A DNA stretch of 46,686 nt from Bacteroidota bacterium. Its GTDB lineage: Bacteria > Bacteroidota > Bacteroidia > Sphingobacteriales > Sphingobacteriaceae. How positions within the stretch are numbered: position 1 is the first letter of the stretch; each line of letters starts with the position of its first letter. Positions 25,555 to 34,687 of the stretch are shown one piece after another. The stretch lies in NCBI GenBank assembly GCA_018828585.1, contig JAHJVW010000106.1:1-46686 (forward strand), given 5' to 3'. The position numbers were made by a program, and so were the translations under genes. The notes below the pieces were generated by a model. That model did not search any database. It was given only the letters and a program-made list of their open reading frames with translations, and was not told the DNA's origin.

Positions 25555-25892
25555 AAGTTCATATGAGAATTCAAATAATTTCCCTCAGTTAACATCAGAA
25601 TAATAAAATAGATGATAAATATAAAGGAAACCAGAATACCCACAATGAGTGTATATTTCTCAAATCTTAAGTGCATAAAAAACGCTACAATATAAAATGC
25701 TTTTACTAATGTTAAAATAACATAGGCAAAGTTTTTAATATGTTGAGGCAAAACAGATTCAGGAATGGCTAATGCTAAAATAAATTCTACAATGGTAATA
25801 CCTAAAAGAATAAAAAAAACTTTCCAAATCTTTTTTTTGGTCATTGATTCATGCTGTTCAGCATGTTCTAAATGAGTGTTATCTGACGACAT
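25551..25892 (-). CDS. Cytochrome c oxidase subunit IV
   Basis: A 113-residue membrane protein with three helices (about 22-42, 51-74 and 80-103), matching the small subunit IV of bacterial caa3/aa3 oxidases (COX4_pro type). The conserved helix-2 segment VKAFYIVAFFMHLRFE is clear. The N-terminal 17 residues are polar and carry three His. Such subunits stabilise the oxidase core. The gene follows the second subunit III gene by 19 nt and overlaps the Sco-like gene. Confidence 0.92.
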   Translation of the reverse strand: MSSDNTHLEHAEQHESMTKKKIWKVFFILLGITIVEFILALAIPESVLPQHIKNFAYVILTLVKAFYIVAFFMHLRFEKYTLIVGILVSFIFIIYFIILMLTEGNYLNSHMNL

Positions 25893-25911
25893 TTTTATAA
25901 TTTATTAAAGA

Positions 25912-26610
25912 TTAAACTAAATAAAAGAAGGTAAATACAAATACCCAAACTAAATCAACAAAGTGCCAGTATAAACCAACTTTTTCCACCATAAGGTAAT
26001 GTCCTCTCTTTTCGAAAACACCAGTTAAAACCATAATTAGAATAATGATATTAATGATTACCCCAGTGAATACGTGGAAACCATGGAAACCCGTAATGGT
26101 AAAAAATAAATTCGCGAACTGATGTGCACTTACAGAATCGGCACCTAATTCCTTAATTACATCGGCGCTAGGAATAGCTCCCCACCAAAAACCTTCATGG
26201 TGTAAATGTGTCCACTCTAAAGCTTGGCAGCCTAAAAACATTAAACCTCCAATTATTGTAGCAACCATCCACCAAACTACTTCTTTCTTAGCGTTACGAT
26301 GACCAGCTTCAACAGCCAATACCATTGTTACAGAGCTCGCAATTAAGATGAAAGTCATTAAGCCCACAAAAACTAAAGGTGCTCCATGATCTGCAATTCC
26401 TGGAAAAGATTGGAAAACCAAATCTGGATCTGGCCAAGTCATCTTACTAAAACGTTGTGCTCCGTAATAAATCAAAAATGCAGAGAATGTAAATGCATCT
26501 GATAAAAGAAAAAACCACATCATCAATTTTCCATATTCTATGGAAAATGGAGAACGACCACCAGCCCAAGGGGTGGTTTTAACTTCGTCTAATTTTGCTG
26601 TTGTATCCAT
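25912..26610 (-). CDS. ctaE: Cytochrome c oxidase subunit III (second paralogue)
   Basis: A 232-residue heme-copper oxidase subunit III with five to six helices. Family segments are WFFLLSDAFTFSAFLIYYG, the FFTITGFHGFHVFTGVIIN helix and WHFVDLVWVFVFTFFYL at the C-terminus. Subunit III has no redox centre and supports proton uptake and stability. It lies 34 nt after a shorter subunit III gene, so two paralogues are made in tandem. This longer one has an extra loop between helices (about residues 60-75 and 118-150). Confidence 0.93.
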   Translation of the reverse strand: MDTTAKLDEVKTTPWAGGRSPFSIEYGKLMMWFFLLSDAFTFSAFLIYYGAQRFSKMTWPDPDLVFQSFPGIADHGAPLVFVGLMTFILIASSVTMVLAVEAGHRNAKKEVVWWMVATIIGGLMFLGCQALEWTHLHHEGFWWGAIPSADVIKELGADSVSAHQFANLFFTITGFHGFHVFTGVIINIIILIMVLTGVFEKRGHYLMVEKVGLYWHFVDLVWVFVFTFFYLV

Positions 26611-26644
26611 TAAATAATATAGCTTGAAAACTCGTTGTAAAACT

Positions 26645-27226
26645 TTACTGGTTCAAAAGTAAGAAAACGTACAAATAAATCCACAAAATATCTACAAAAT
26701 GCCAAAAAATAGAGGCGATTTCCATTCTGAATAGATTAGTAACGTTAGGTAATTTTTTATAACTGCTTTTTAAAGCAGTTATTAGGATCATTAATCCTGC
26801 AATAATATGTATAATATGAGCTAAAGTAAACACATATACAAACGTAATGGTGGCGTTACTGTTGATGAAATAAATACCAAGATTAGTCCAAACAGACCAG
26901 CCGTAAACCTGCATCCCAATAAAAACGAGACCTAGAAAAAATGTTATCCAAAGACCAATTTTCTGATTTGCAAATTTTAATCGTTTTGCTTGAAGGTAAG
27001 AATAATGTAGTGTAAAACTGCTAAGGATGATTACTGCAGTACTATACATAAAAATTTTGGGCAATGGTACGTTCAAAGTTTTCCCAACTCCATCGCCAGA
27101 ATAAACAATAAAACCGCTTGTTAAGCCTGCAAAAAATATAATTGAAGAAACCATGAATAACCACATGATAAATTTCTTAGGCTGTAAATTGTGCCTATCT
27201 ACTTCGTTTGCTTTGTTTTGCACCAT
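26645..27226 (-). CDS. ctaE: Cytochrome c oxidase subunit III (first paralogue)
   Basis: A 193-residue subunit III homologue with five helices. Recognisable segments are MWLFMVSSIIFFAGLTSGFIVY, FTLAHIIHIIAGLMILI and the end WHFVDILWIYLYVFLLL. It is shorter than the downstream paralogue. The start codon is 1 nt from the heme O synthase stop, so the two are tightly coupled. Tandem subunit III genes are a common Bacteroidota arrangement. One copy may act as the structural subunit and the other in supercomplex contacts (inference). Confidence 0.93.
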   Translation of the reverse strand: MVQNKANEVDRHNLQPKKFIMWLFMVSSIIFFAGLTSGFIVYSGDGVGKTLNVPLPKIFMYSTAVIILSSFTLHYSYLQAKRLKFANQKIGLWITFFLGLVFIGMQVYGWSVWTNLGIYFINSNATITFVYVFTLAHIIHIIAGLMILITALKSSYKKLPNVTNLFRMEIASIFWHFVDILWIYLYVFLLLNQ

Positions 27227-27227
27227 C

Positions 27228-28085
27228 TTATTTTAAATTAAAAAGTAAAACCAATTGTACTACAGGTAAATAGATAAAACTTCCATACATTAGGTTTTGC
27301 GCCGATTTAACATCTAATTTTCTAACTAATGTTAATGCTTGATAAGAAAAAATCAACCCCATAATTAAAGAAACTCCACCAATAGCATACCCTCCAAACC
27401 CATAATAGGTGGGTAATAGACTTACTGGAATAAGTATTAATGTAGATAACCAAGTAATTATAGCACTTGTTTTATCTCTTTTTGTCGTAGGTAACAACCT
27501 AAAACCTGCCTTTTTATAATCATCGTCTAAAACCCAGGCAATTGCCCAAAAGTGGGGGAATTGCCAAACAAACTGAATAGCAAAAAGCACTAATGCTATT
27601 TTATCTATCTGTCCATGGGCAGCAACATATCCAATTAAAGGTGGTAAGGCACCTGGTATAGCTCCAACTAATACCGCTATAGGAGATTTTTGCTTTAATG
27701 GTGTATATATGAACGCATAAAACAAAATTGAAAAAACCGATAAATAACCTGTCGCTGGGTTTAAACTTCCTAATAAATAAGTTCCGAAAATTCCCATGAT
27801 CAGACTCAAAACTAAGGCTTGTCCGTTAGTCATCCTGCCAGATGGCAAAGGACGATCCATTGTACGTTTCATCAACTTATCTAAATCTTTTTCGATAATC
27901 TCATTGAATCCGTTAGCTGCTGATGTTACCAAAAAGCCTCCAATAATTAATATGAGCCAATTATACCAATTAATACTCTCCTGACTTTCGGATGCTATTA
28001 AAAAGGAAATAGACGCCGAGAAAACCACCAAAAAAGTAAGTCTTAACTTCACTAAATTCTTAAAATCTTTTAAAAACGTTCCCAA
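27228..28085 (-). CDS. ctaB: Heme O synthase (protoheme IX farnesyltransferase)
   Basis: A 285-residue UbiA-family membrane enzyme that adds a farnesyl group to heme B to give heme O. The active-site region has N61, E65, D69, then MKRTMDRPLP (residues 72-81). The first acidic residue is Glu where many bacterial CtaB proteins have Asp, as also seen in eukaryotic Cox10. Eight to nine helices are present and the length is normal. It lies 6 nt after the heme A synthase gene, and together the two make the heme A needed by the neighbouring oxidase. Confidence 0.95.
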   Translation of the reverse strand: MGTFLKDFKNLVKLRLTFLVVFSASISFLIASESQESINWYNWLILIIGGFLVTSAANGFNEIIEKDLDKLMKRTMDRPLPSGRMTNGQALVLSLIMGIFGTYLLGSLNPATGYLSVFSILFYAFIYTPLKQKSPIAVLVGAIPGALPPLIGYVAAHGQIDKIALVLFAIQFVWQFPHFWAIAWVLDDDYKKAGFRLLPTTKRDKTSAIITWLSTLILIPVSLLPTYYGFGGYAIGGVSLIMGLIFSYQALTLVRKLDVKSAQNLMYGSFIYLPVVQLVLLFNLK

Positions 28086-28091
28086 AATTCT

Positions 28092-29150
28092 TTATTTAAT
28101 AACTACAGATTTTGTCTTCATTAAAATTAAAGACAAATAAAACTGGCATCCAAATAACATTGTAGCAAATAATACATGAGTTGCTTGTGCCCATGCTGCC
28201 AAATCAAAATAACTTAGCGCAATACCTGTTATCATTTGAGCACCTAAAATCATCAAAAGATAAAATGCAAATGAATTAAGAATCGATATCTCACTAAATC
28301 TCTTTCGAATGATAAAAAATAACCCCAAATTAACAATCACAATAATCAATGCCCATTCTCTATGGTCCATGAAAATTTTACCGACCTCATTAAGCCATTC
28401 TCCTCTTTTTAATTCAGGAAATTGAGAACTTACAAAATCTACGGTTTCCCTTACTTCAGTACCAATAGTAATTTGGATAACCGAGGTAACTAAAGCTATC
28501 ACTGCTATTATCTTAACCCAAATAAGAGATCGGCTTGTTTTAATTTCCTCATTTAATGATTTCACATCATAGTAAGTATATATAGTAATTGCCAAAATTA
28601 AAACGGCAAGTAACATATGCACTGTAATTAACCAAGCTAGTAGATTAGTAGACACTACAATAGAGCCTAACCAAGCTTGAATTGCTACTAAAATTAAATT
28701 TAAAGAACTCAACCAGAAAACCCTACTTCTACTCTTAAATAACTTGAAAGCGAAAATAAAATTGAATAAAAGAAAAATGCCCGTAATTGCCCCAATTAAT
28801 CTATTTATATATTCAGTATAGGTTTTAAAAGGATTAAACTCTTCTGGAATTTTGATGCTTTCATCATGCCTTACCTTGTTAGCTAAATCAGGGTAACCAG
28901 ATTTAACTAACAATTTTGCAAATCTTTCATTCTTCTCTAAACGCTCTGCAACATACTTCTCTTGATAATCTTGAGGCAATTGAGAAACATCTGTAGGCGG
29001 TATGTACTGATCAAAACATTTTGGCCAATCTGGGCAGCCCATGCCCGAACCTGAACTTCTAACTATTCCTCCTGCGAGAATTAATAAAAAGAGCGAAACA
29101 ATAGAGATTAAGTTAAACTTTAGAAATCGTTGCTCAGCTTTGGCGTACAT
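28092..29150 (-). CDS. ctaA: Heme A synthase (CtaA/COX15)
   Basis: A 352-residue membrane enzyme that oxidises the C8 methyl of heme O to a formyl group, giving heme A. The family start LILAGGIVRSSGSGMGCPDW is followed by PKCFDQYIPP, and heme-ligand His residues lie in later helices (for example LITVHMLLA and QATHVLFATM). Eight helices are visible. Length is close to the proteobacterial/mitochondrial type rather than the short Bacillus type. It follows CoxI by 75 nt, with a hairpin in the gap, and precedes ctaB by 6 nt. Confidence 0.95.
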   Translation of the reverse strand: MYAKAEQRFLKFNLISIVSLFLLILAGGIVRSSGSGMGCPDWPKCFDQYIPPTDVSQLPQDYQEKYVAERLEKNERFAKLLVKSGYPDLANKVRHDESIKIPEEFNPFKTYTEYINRLIGAITGIFLLFNFIFAFKLFKSRSRVFWLSSLNLILVAIQAWLGSIVVSTNLLAWLITVHMLLAVLILAITIYTYYDVKSLNEEIKTSRSLIWVKIIAVIALVTSVIQITIGTEVRETVDFVSSQFPELKRGEWLNEVGKIFMDHREWALIIVIVNLGLFFIIRKRFSEISILNSFAFYLLMILGAQMITGIALSYFDLAAWAQATHVLFATMLFGCQFYLSLILMKTKSVVIK

Positions 29151-29165
29151 TATTTATTATAAAAG

Positions 29166-29197
29166 TTAGGGTATCTGTTATGATACAGATACCCTAA
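29166..29197 (-). promoter_or_regulatory. Perfect 13-bp hairpin between CoxI and heme A synthase genes
   Basis: The arms 29166-29178 and 29185-29197 pair perfectly with a 6-nt loop. On the minus strand a short ctttt follows, then the ctaA start codon 16 nt after the stem. It may be a weak terminator or RNA-processing hairpin that lowers expression of assembly genes relative to the structural subunits upstream. Confidence 0.6.
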
Positions 29198-29225
29198 ATA
29201 TTTTCACTAATATAGAGAGGCGTGT

Positions 29226-31121
29226 TTATTTAACTTCTTCTCTTTTATCAACAGATTTATGATCAATATTCCACCTTTCCTGTATTCTTTCTGCTTCTTC
29301 ATTGCCTTCAAAATCATGAGGTAAATTAGAACTCATTGTTTCTGACAATGGCGTGATTTGAGTAATAAAGTCAGCATCATGTCCTGGTTTACTATAATCG
29401 TAAGCCCAACGATAAACAGTAGGAATCTCACCAGGCCAGTTGCCATGAAGACGTTCTACTGGAGTGGTCCACTCTAAAGTATTTGCCTGCCAAGGATTTT
29501 GAGTTGATTTTTCTCCAAAAAATATAGAATAGAAAAAATTAAATAAGAAAGCAACCTGTGCGACAGCACCTAAAATGGCTGCCCAAGTAATAAATACGTT
29601 TACCGATAACCATTTTTGCATAGATTCAAATTCTGTAAAAGCATAGTATCTACGAGGAACTCCATCTAATCCCATAAAGTGCATTGGGAAGAAAACTAGA
29701 TACGCTGAAATAAATGTTAACCAAAAATGTAAGTAGCCTAATTTAGGATTCATCATTCTTCCAAACATTTTAGGGAACCAATGATAGATACCTGCTAACA
29801 TCCCAAATATAGCTGCTGAACCCATCACCAAGTGAAAGTGAGCTACTACGAAATAGGTGTCATGCAAATTAATGTCTAAAGCAGCATTTCCCAACCAAAT
29901 ACCGGTTAAACCACCAGAAATAAAGAAAGAAACCAAACCTATTGCAAATAACATGGCAGGTGTAAATCTGATATTACCTCTCCATAGTGTTGCTAACCAA
30001 TTAAAGGTTTTAACTGCTGAAGGTACGGCAATGATTAAGGTGGTAATCATGAATACCCCACCAAGGAATGGATTCATCCCCGTGACAAACATGTGATGCC
30101 CCCAAACAACGAACGAAAGTACCGTTATACCAATTAAAGAATAAACCATGGCATGATACCCAAAAATTGGTTTTCTTGAATTTACAGACATTACTTCAGA
30201 AGCAATACCCATTGCTGGCATAATTACAATATAAACTTCTGGGTGACCTAAGAACCAAAATAAATGTTCCCACAAAATAGGGCTACCTCCTTCATTTGCT
30301 AAAGCTTGACCTCCGATGTATATGTCGGAAAGGTAAAATGATGTTCCAAAACTACGATCGAAAATTAAAAGAACTATTCCTGCTACCAAAACTGGGAAAG
30401 ATAAAATACCTAATATGGCAGTTAAAAAGAAAGCCCAAATTGTCAAAGGCATTTTCCATAAATCCATACCTTTTGTACGCATGTTTAATATGGTTGAAAC
30501 ATAATTGATACCTCCCATTAATGATGAGGCAACAAATAAAACCATGGAAACTAACCAAAGCGTCATTCCCAATCCAGAACCTGGCATTGCTTTAGGCAAA
30601 GCAGATAATGGGGGATAAATGGTCCATCCTGCTCCTGCAGGTCCTGATTCGATAAAGAACGTAGATAACATAATCGCACTAGCAGTAAAAAAGAACCAGT
30701 ATGATAACATGTTCATAAACGGAGATGCCATATCTCTAGCACCTAACTGTAATGGTATTAAAAGGTTAGAAAAAGTTCCACTAAGGCCAGCAGTTAATAC
30801 AAAGAATACCATAATGGTACCATGTATCGTAACTAAAGACAAATAGAAGTTTGGATCTAATCTACCTTCTGGAGCAAATTTACCCAACAAAACTTCTAAT
30901 AGAGGGAAGCTTTTATCAGGATAAGCTAATTGAATTCTAAATAGAATCGATAAACCCATAGCAATTACGCCCATGATAATTCCCGTAATTAGGAATTGTT
31001 TAGCTATCATTTTATGATCTTGACTAAATACGTATTTAGTTAAGAAAGTTTCTTTATGATGCTCGTGAGAGTGATCATCATGATGTACTGCACTTGAGTT
31101 AGGAATTGCAATTGTTGACAT
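29226..31121 (-). CDS. ctaD: Cytochrome c oxidase subunit I (aa3 type)
   Basis: A 631-residue catalytic subunit that reduces oxygen and pumps protons. Ligands seen: His100 (heme a), His293 of HPEVY with Tyr297 (CuB and the cross-linked Tyr), His342-His343 (CuB), His428 (heme a3) and His430 (heme a). Glu295 in HPEVY marks the A1-type D-channel. The K-channel Lys position appears to be Thr387 (RFTPAML). The N-terminus has a His-rich cytoplasmic stretch before helix 1, and the C-terminus has a polar tail of about 90 residues. It follows CoxII by 20 nt. Confidence 0.97.
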   Translation of the reverse strand: MSTIAIPNSSAVHHDDHSHEHHKETFLTKYVFSQDHKMIAKQFLITGIIMGVIAMGLSILFRIQLAYPDKSFPLLEVLLGKFAPEGRLDPNFYLSLVTIHGTIMVFFVLTAGLSGTFSNLLIPLQLGARDMASPFMNMLSYWFFFTASAIMLSTFFIESGPAGAGWTIYPPLSALPKAMPGSGLGMTLWLVSMVLFVASSLMGGINYVSTILNMRTKGMDLWKMPLTIWAFFLTAILGILSFPVLVAGIVLLIFDRSFGTSFYLSDIYIGGQALANEGGSPILWEHLFWFLGHPEVYIVIMPAMGIASEVMSVNSRKPIFGYHAMVYSLIGITVLSFVVWGHHMFVTGMNPFLGGVFMITTLIIAVPSAVKTFNWLATLWRGNIRFTPAMLFAIGLVSFFISGGLTGIWLGNAALDINLHDTYFVVAHFHLVMGSAAIFGMLAGIYHWFPKMFGRMMNPKLGYLHFWLTFISAYLVFFPMHFMGLDGVPRRYYAFTEFESMQKWLSVNVFITWAAILGAVAQVAFLFNFFYSIFFGEKSTQNPWQANTLEWTTPVERLHGNWPGEIPTVYRWAYDYSKPGHDADFITQITPLSETMSSNLPHDFEGNEEAERIQERWNIDHKSVDKREEVK

Positions 31122-31141
31122 AATCTCCTTCAGTTTTTATC

Positions 31142-32335
31142 TTAATTGTTTAATGCAATTTTATTTTCTTTACTAGCTACATTTTCTTTCATAGCTAATT
31201 GATATTCTTTCTTCATATCGTCTGTAACGATAGGTTTTTGTTCTTTTACCCATTTGTCGTACTCTCTTTGAGTAACAACCCTTACTGCGAACTGCATATT
31301 GTAGTGTTGAGCTCCACAAATTTTGGCACAATATAATCGATATTTAAAATTAGGGTCGTTTGTTTTGACTTTCATTTCGGCAGTAGTTATTCTAGGTGTA
31401 AATTGAAAGAAAGTGGACATCCCTGGAACACAATTCATTTGTACTCTAAAATGAGGCATGTAAAAACTGTGCAAAACATCTTGAGAAGTTAACGTAAATC
31501 TAACTGATTTGTTTACTGGTAAAACAATTTCTGTGACCTTTAAATCATCATAGTTATGCTTGTCTGCAAGATCTAATCCTAAACTATTCAAGCCTCCTAA
31601 ACTACCTATTAACTTATAGTTTTTACGCCCACTCACATTATCCTTACCTGAGTATCTTACTTCCCATGCAAACTGATGAGCTGTTACATCAACTTGTAAA
31701 GCACTCTTCATTTGGTCAGACGAAATATTTGTTATTCCTCTCCAAGTAAAGAAACCCATTAATACCAATACAGTTAAAGCAATAGCTGGAATAACGGTCC
31801 AATACTTCTCAAGGGTGTTGTTATGAGGATAATAGTAAGCTTTACGTTTAGCCTTGTAATTGTATTTGTAAGCGAAAAGAAAAAGTAAAATATGAGTGAT
31901 AACGAATACGATAGTTGTGATAACTAAGGTAATTCTAAACATGGAATCGATTTTTAAACCATGTTCTGAAGCAGCTTCAGGTAGAATTTGAGCTCCTTGA
32001 ACGGTATAGCACCAATATGCACCATATAATCCAACAACTAAAGTCACTGCAAATAAAATACCATTCACTTTATTCCAAGCAATACCTTCTTTTTTTCCTT
32101 GAATTTGTTTGGTCAATTCATAAACATGCAAAACCTTACCAATGATGCCAATAACCACACAAATTAGCAGGAACAATATCAAATAGTATCCAACAGTTTT
32201 ACCTAAACCATCTGTTTTACTTACTGTATCAGTGGCAACACCCGCTGCTTGAGCCATTACTTGTTGGAAAGATAATCCGACAATTCCTGTTAAGGCAAGC
32301 AATGATTTTAAATTCAAATATCTCTTAATATCCAT
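31142..32335 (-). CDS. ctaC: Cytochrome c oxidase subunit II with CuA site
   Basis: A 397-residue electron-entry subunit. CuA ligands are His289 (LHSFYMP), Cys336, Cys340, His344 and Met347 (CAKICGAQHYNM). The central residue of the CxExC motif is Lys338 instead of Glu. The protein begins with a probable signal peptide, then extra helices at about 49-66 and 90-112 before the usual two-helix hairpin (about 130-152 and 175-197), so it is longer than classic CoxII. There is no fused cytochrome c domain, which fits electron delivery by the ACIII cytochromes next door. It follows actF by 23 nt. Confidence 0.95.
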   Translation of the reverse strand: MDIKRYLNLKSLLALTGIVGLSFQQVMAQAAGVATDTVSKTDGLGKTVGYYLILFLLICVVIGIIGKVLHVYELTKQIQGKKEGIAWNKVNGILFAVTLVVGLYGAYWCYTVQGAQILPEAASEHGLKIDSMFRITLVITTIVFVITHILLFLFAYKYNYKAKRKAYYYPHNNTLEKYWTVIPAIALTVLVLMGFFTWRGITNISSDQMKSALQVDVTAHQFAWEVRYSGKDNVSGRKNYKLIGSLGGLNSLGLDLADKHNYDDLKVTEIVLPVNKSVRFTLTSQDVLHSFYMPHFRVQMNCVPGMSTFFQFTPRITTAEMKVKTNDPNFKYRLYCAKICGAQHYNMQFAVRVVTQREYDKWVKEQKPIVTDDMKKEYQLAMKENVASKENKIALNN

Positions 32336-32358
32336 TTTAAAATTAAATCTTTATTAGT

Positions 32359-33555
32359 TTATATATGATGGTTTAAACTTTCTTCTAGGAATGGGTGATT
32401 TTTTGGTGCTAATGAAACCTTACTTAAAGAAGTCAATACTGAAAATGCAAACAACCCAACAAAACCAATTATAGTCCCAATTTCAATGATTCCAAATCCT
32501 GCTGCCTCTCCGAGTGTTCCTGGCATAATCATAATATAATAATCCAACCAATGTCCGCACAATAATATGATACAAACAACCAACAACATATTTGTTTTTC
32601 TTTTAGCATCTCTTGACATTAAAATTAAAACTGGTGACATGAAATTGATGATGAGATTTAACCAAAATAATGGCATATAGAAACCTTCCAATCGTTTGTA
32701 GAAATAAACTGTTTCTTCTGGCATGTTTGCATAGTATATCAATAAAAATTGTGCAAACCAGATATAAGTCCAAAAAATAGAGAAACCAAAAACGAATTGC
32801 CCTAAATTGTGAAAATGATTGTCATTTATCCAACCTAAATAACCTGCCTTTTTTAATAGAATTAATGTAACAGTGATGGCCGCTAAACCAGAAACCCACA
32901 TTGCAGCAAAATTGTACCAACCAAACATGGTGGAGAACCATTCAGCTTCTAATGACATAATGGTATCAAAAGCCCATAGTGGAGTTGTAAAGCCAAAGAT
33001 TACTAGAAATATAGCTGAATATTTTATGCTTTTTTTATAGCTACTTAAACCCCCGTGTAAATCCTCGTTAGTGGAGAGCTTGGTAATCACCATCCCTAAA
33101 ACACTATAAGCCGTTAAAAAAATCACTAATCTTGATAAAAAGAATAATGGCGTTAAATAAAATGCTTTTGAAGAACTGAAATTTGCTGCCTCTTCTGGAC
33201 TATTCCAATGATAAAGATTGTGGGAAAAGAGACCCGCTGCCACTATAATGACTAAAACAATACTTGCAAAAGGTAATACTCTGGCAAAAGATTGTGGAAC
33301 ACGAAGTAAAGCTGCTGACCATCCTGCTTGTGCTACAAATTGGATAGCCAAGAAAAACAAACCTGCTGCGCAAACACAGGTAAAATAATAACTCATTAAT
33401 AATAAGTTAAGGAAAGTACGCTCAGAATTACCTGATAAAAACCCATAGGCTACTACTGCTATGCCTATGATGATACCAACAATACTTAATATTTTAGCTT
33501 TACCACTAAAATTAAATTGCTCTGAAAAATTATATGAATGTTGATGAGCTCCCAT
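32359..33555 (-). CDS. actF: Alternative complex III subunit ActF
   Basis: A 398-residue membrane protein with about ten helices, the ActF quinol:cytochrome c oxidoreductase subunit. The order actA-actB-actC-actD-actE-actF directly before cox genes supports the name. Segments FDTIMSLEAEWFSTMFGWYNF and SIFWTYIWFAQFLLIYYANMPEET are typical of this family and resemble NrfD-type quinone-interacting proteins. The N-terminus has a short His-containing cytoplasmic stretch. It lies 16 nt after actE and 23 nt before the CoxII gene. Confidence 0.9.
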   Translation of the reverse strand: MGAHQHSYNFSEQFNFSGKAKILSIVGIIIGIAVVAYGFLSGNSERTFLNLLLMSYYFTCVCAAGLFFLAIQFVAQAGWSAALLRVPQSFARVLPFASIVLVIIVAAGLFSHNLYHWNSPEEAANFSSSKAFYLTPLFFLSRLVIFLTAYSVLGMVITKLSTNEDLHGGLSSYKKSIKYSAIFLVIFGFTTPLWAFDTIMSLEAEWFSTMFGWYNFAAMWVSGLAAITVTLILLKKAGYLGWINDNHFHNLGQFVFGFSIFWTYIWFAQFLLIYYANMPEETVYFYKRLEGFYMPLFWLNLIINFMSPVLILMSRDAKRKTNMLLVVCIILLCGHWLDYYIMIMPGTLGEAAGFGIIEIGTIIGFVGLFAFSVLTSLSKVSLAPKNHPFLEESLNHHI

Positions 33556-33571
33556 ATTTATATTAATTCTA

Positions 33572-34156
33572 TTATTGTCCTTTTTGTAATTCGTGAACGT
33601 ACATGATTACTTTCCATCTTTCTTCAGGAGATAGTTGAGATGCATAAGATCCCATTAAATTTAATCCATATTGGATAGTATGATAAATCTTACCATCAGT
33701 TAAATCCTTCATTGCACCACCTCTAGAAGAATTCCCACTTGAATATGAAGGTGGAGCTGGATATTTACCTAACTCTACGATACGACCATTTCCCTGTCCT
33801 TTTTCACCGTGGCATGGGCTACAAAAAGCAATATATAATTGCTGGCCTTCAACCAAATTTTGTTTAGTCACTGAAATCGGACTTACAATCCCAGAGCTTG
33901 CAGCTAAATAACCTTCAGTAGTATTTGGATATTCATCAAACCTTGTAAATCCTATTGGAGTAGTTCCAGCAGGTGGTACTTGAGCAGAAATTCCATTTTC
34001 GAAGATTGGATTTTTTTGGTCAGGGTTGTAAGCAATTGGATAATACATGTTTGGCGCATACTCCAAGCCTCTGCTACGCTTATCGTGGCATGAACTTAGA
34101 ATTGCAACTACTGCAACCGCTAAAAATGTCAATCCTAATATATTTGTCTTATTCAT
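33572..34156 (-). CDS. actE: Alternative complex III monoheme cytochrome c, ActE
   Basis: A 194-residue lipoprotein (SSC, Cys23) with one heme c site, CSPCH at residues 112-116. A probable Met ligand is in GLNLMGSYASQL. The motif LSPEERWKVIMYVHELQ near the C-terminus is standard for class I cytochromes c. ActE carries electrons from the Fe-S/heme wire of ACIII towards the oxidase. The long linker between the lipid anchor and the heme domain (about 75 residues) would let the domain reach partners. It overlaps actD by 8 nt. Confidence 0.93.
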   Translation of the reverse strand: MNKTNILGLTFLAVAVVAILSSCHDKRSRGLEYAPNMYYPIAYNPDQKNPIFENGISAQVPPAGTTPIGFTRFDEYPNTTEGYLAASSGIVSPISVTKQNLVEGQQLYIAFCSPCHGEKGQGNGRIVELGKYPAPPSYSSGNSSRGGAMKDLTDGKIYHTIQYGLNLMGSYASQLSPEERWKVIMYVHELQKGQ

Positions 34157-34685
34157 AACTCAAATATTTTCTATCGTTGTGCTTAATTTCAATAGCACCC
34201 GCTTCTTTTAATAAACTATCTACTTTTTCACTATCAAAACCTTTGTTTGCATCAATTGCAATAACAAAACGATCTGCAGTAGCTCTAAGTTCCATCACCC
34301 TTGGTGTTCTTCCTGGGAAAAGATGATTTCTAAAAAAGAAAGCTCCTACCATACCGAAAGCACAAAAGAGAACGGTCAACTCAAAAGTAATTGGAATAAA
34401 ATCTGGTATTGCAAAATTCGGCTTACCACCAACATTCATTGGCCAATCCTGTACCATCATAAAGTAAATCATCCCAAATGCAGTAAATGTTCCTGTGATA
34501 CCACATATAAATGCAACGATACCTAACCTGCTTTTCTTAACACCTAATTTAGCATCTATTCCGTGAATAGGCATTGGTGTAAAAACATCGTAAATACTAA
34601 TGTTATTTTCTTGAAGCTTGTCAATCCCATGCATCATATCATCGGGATCTTCAAAAAGGCCTAAAATATATTTGATATTACTCAT
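34149..34685 (-). CDS. actD: Alternative complex III subunit ActD (DUF3341)
   Basis: A 178-residue protein with a soluble N-terminal part of about 55 residues, two transmembrane helices (about 56-77 and 98-115) and a soluble C-terminal part. Family-typical segments are the opening YILGLFEDPDDMMHGIDKL and FRNHLFPGRTPR. ActD has no cofactors and is a structural subunit of ACIII. The gene begins 2 nt after the actC stop and overlaps actE, in line with translational coupling of the complex's subunits. Confidence 0.92.
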   Translation of the reverse strand: MSNIKYILGLFEDPDDMMHGIDKLQENNISIYDVFTPMPIHGIDAKLGVKKSRLGIVAFICGITGTFTAFGMIYFMMVQDWPMNVGGKPNFAIPDFIPITFELTVLFCAFGMVGAFFFRNHLFPGRTPRVMELRATADRFVIAIDANKGFDSEKVDSLLKEAGAIEIKHNDRKYLSYE

Positions 34686-34687
34686 TG

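Noticed and set aside
27880-27930. Missing first Asp in the heme O synthase active site
   Set aside because: The position is Glu (Glu65), a substitution also normal in eukaryotic Cox10, so function is likely kept.
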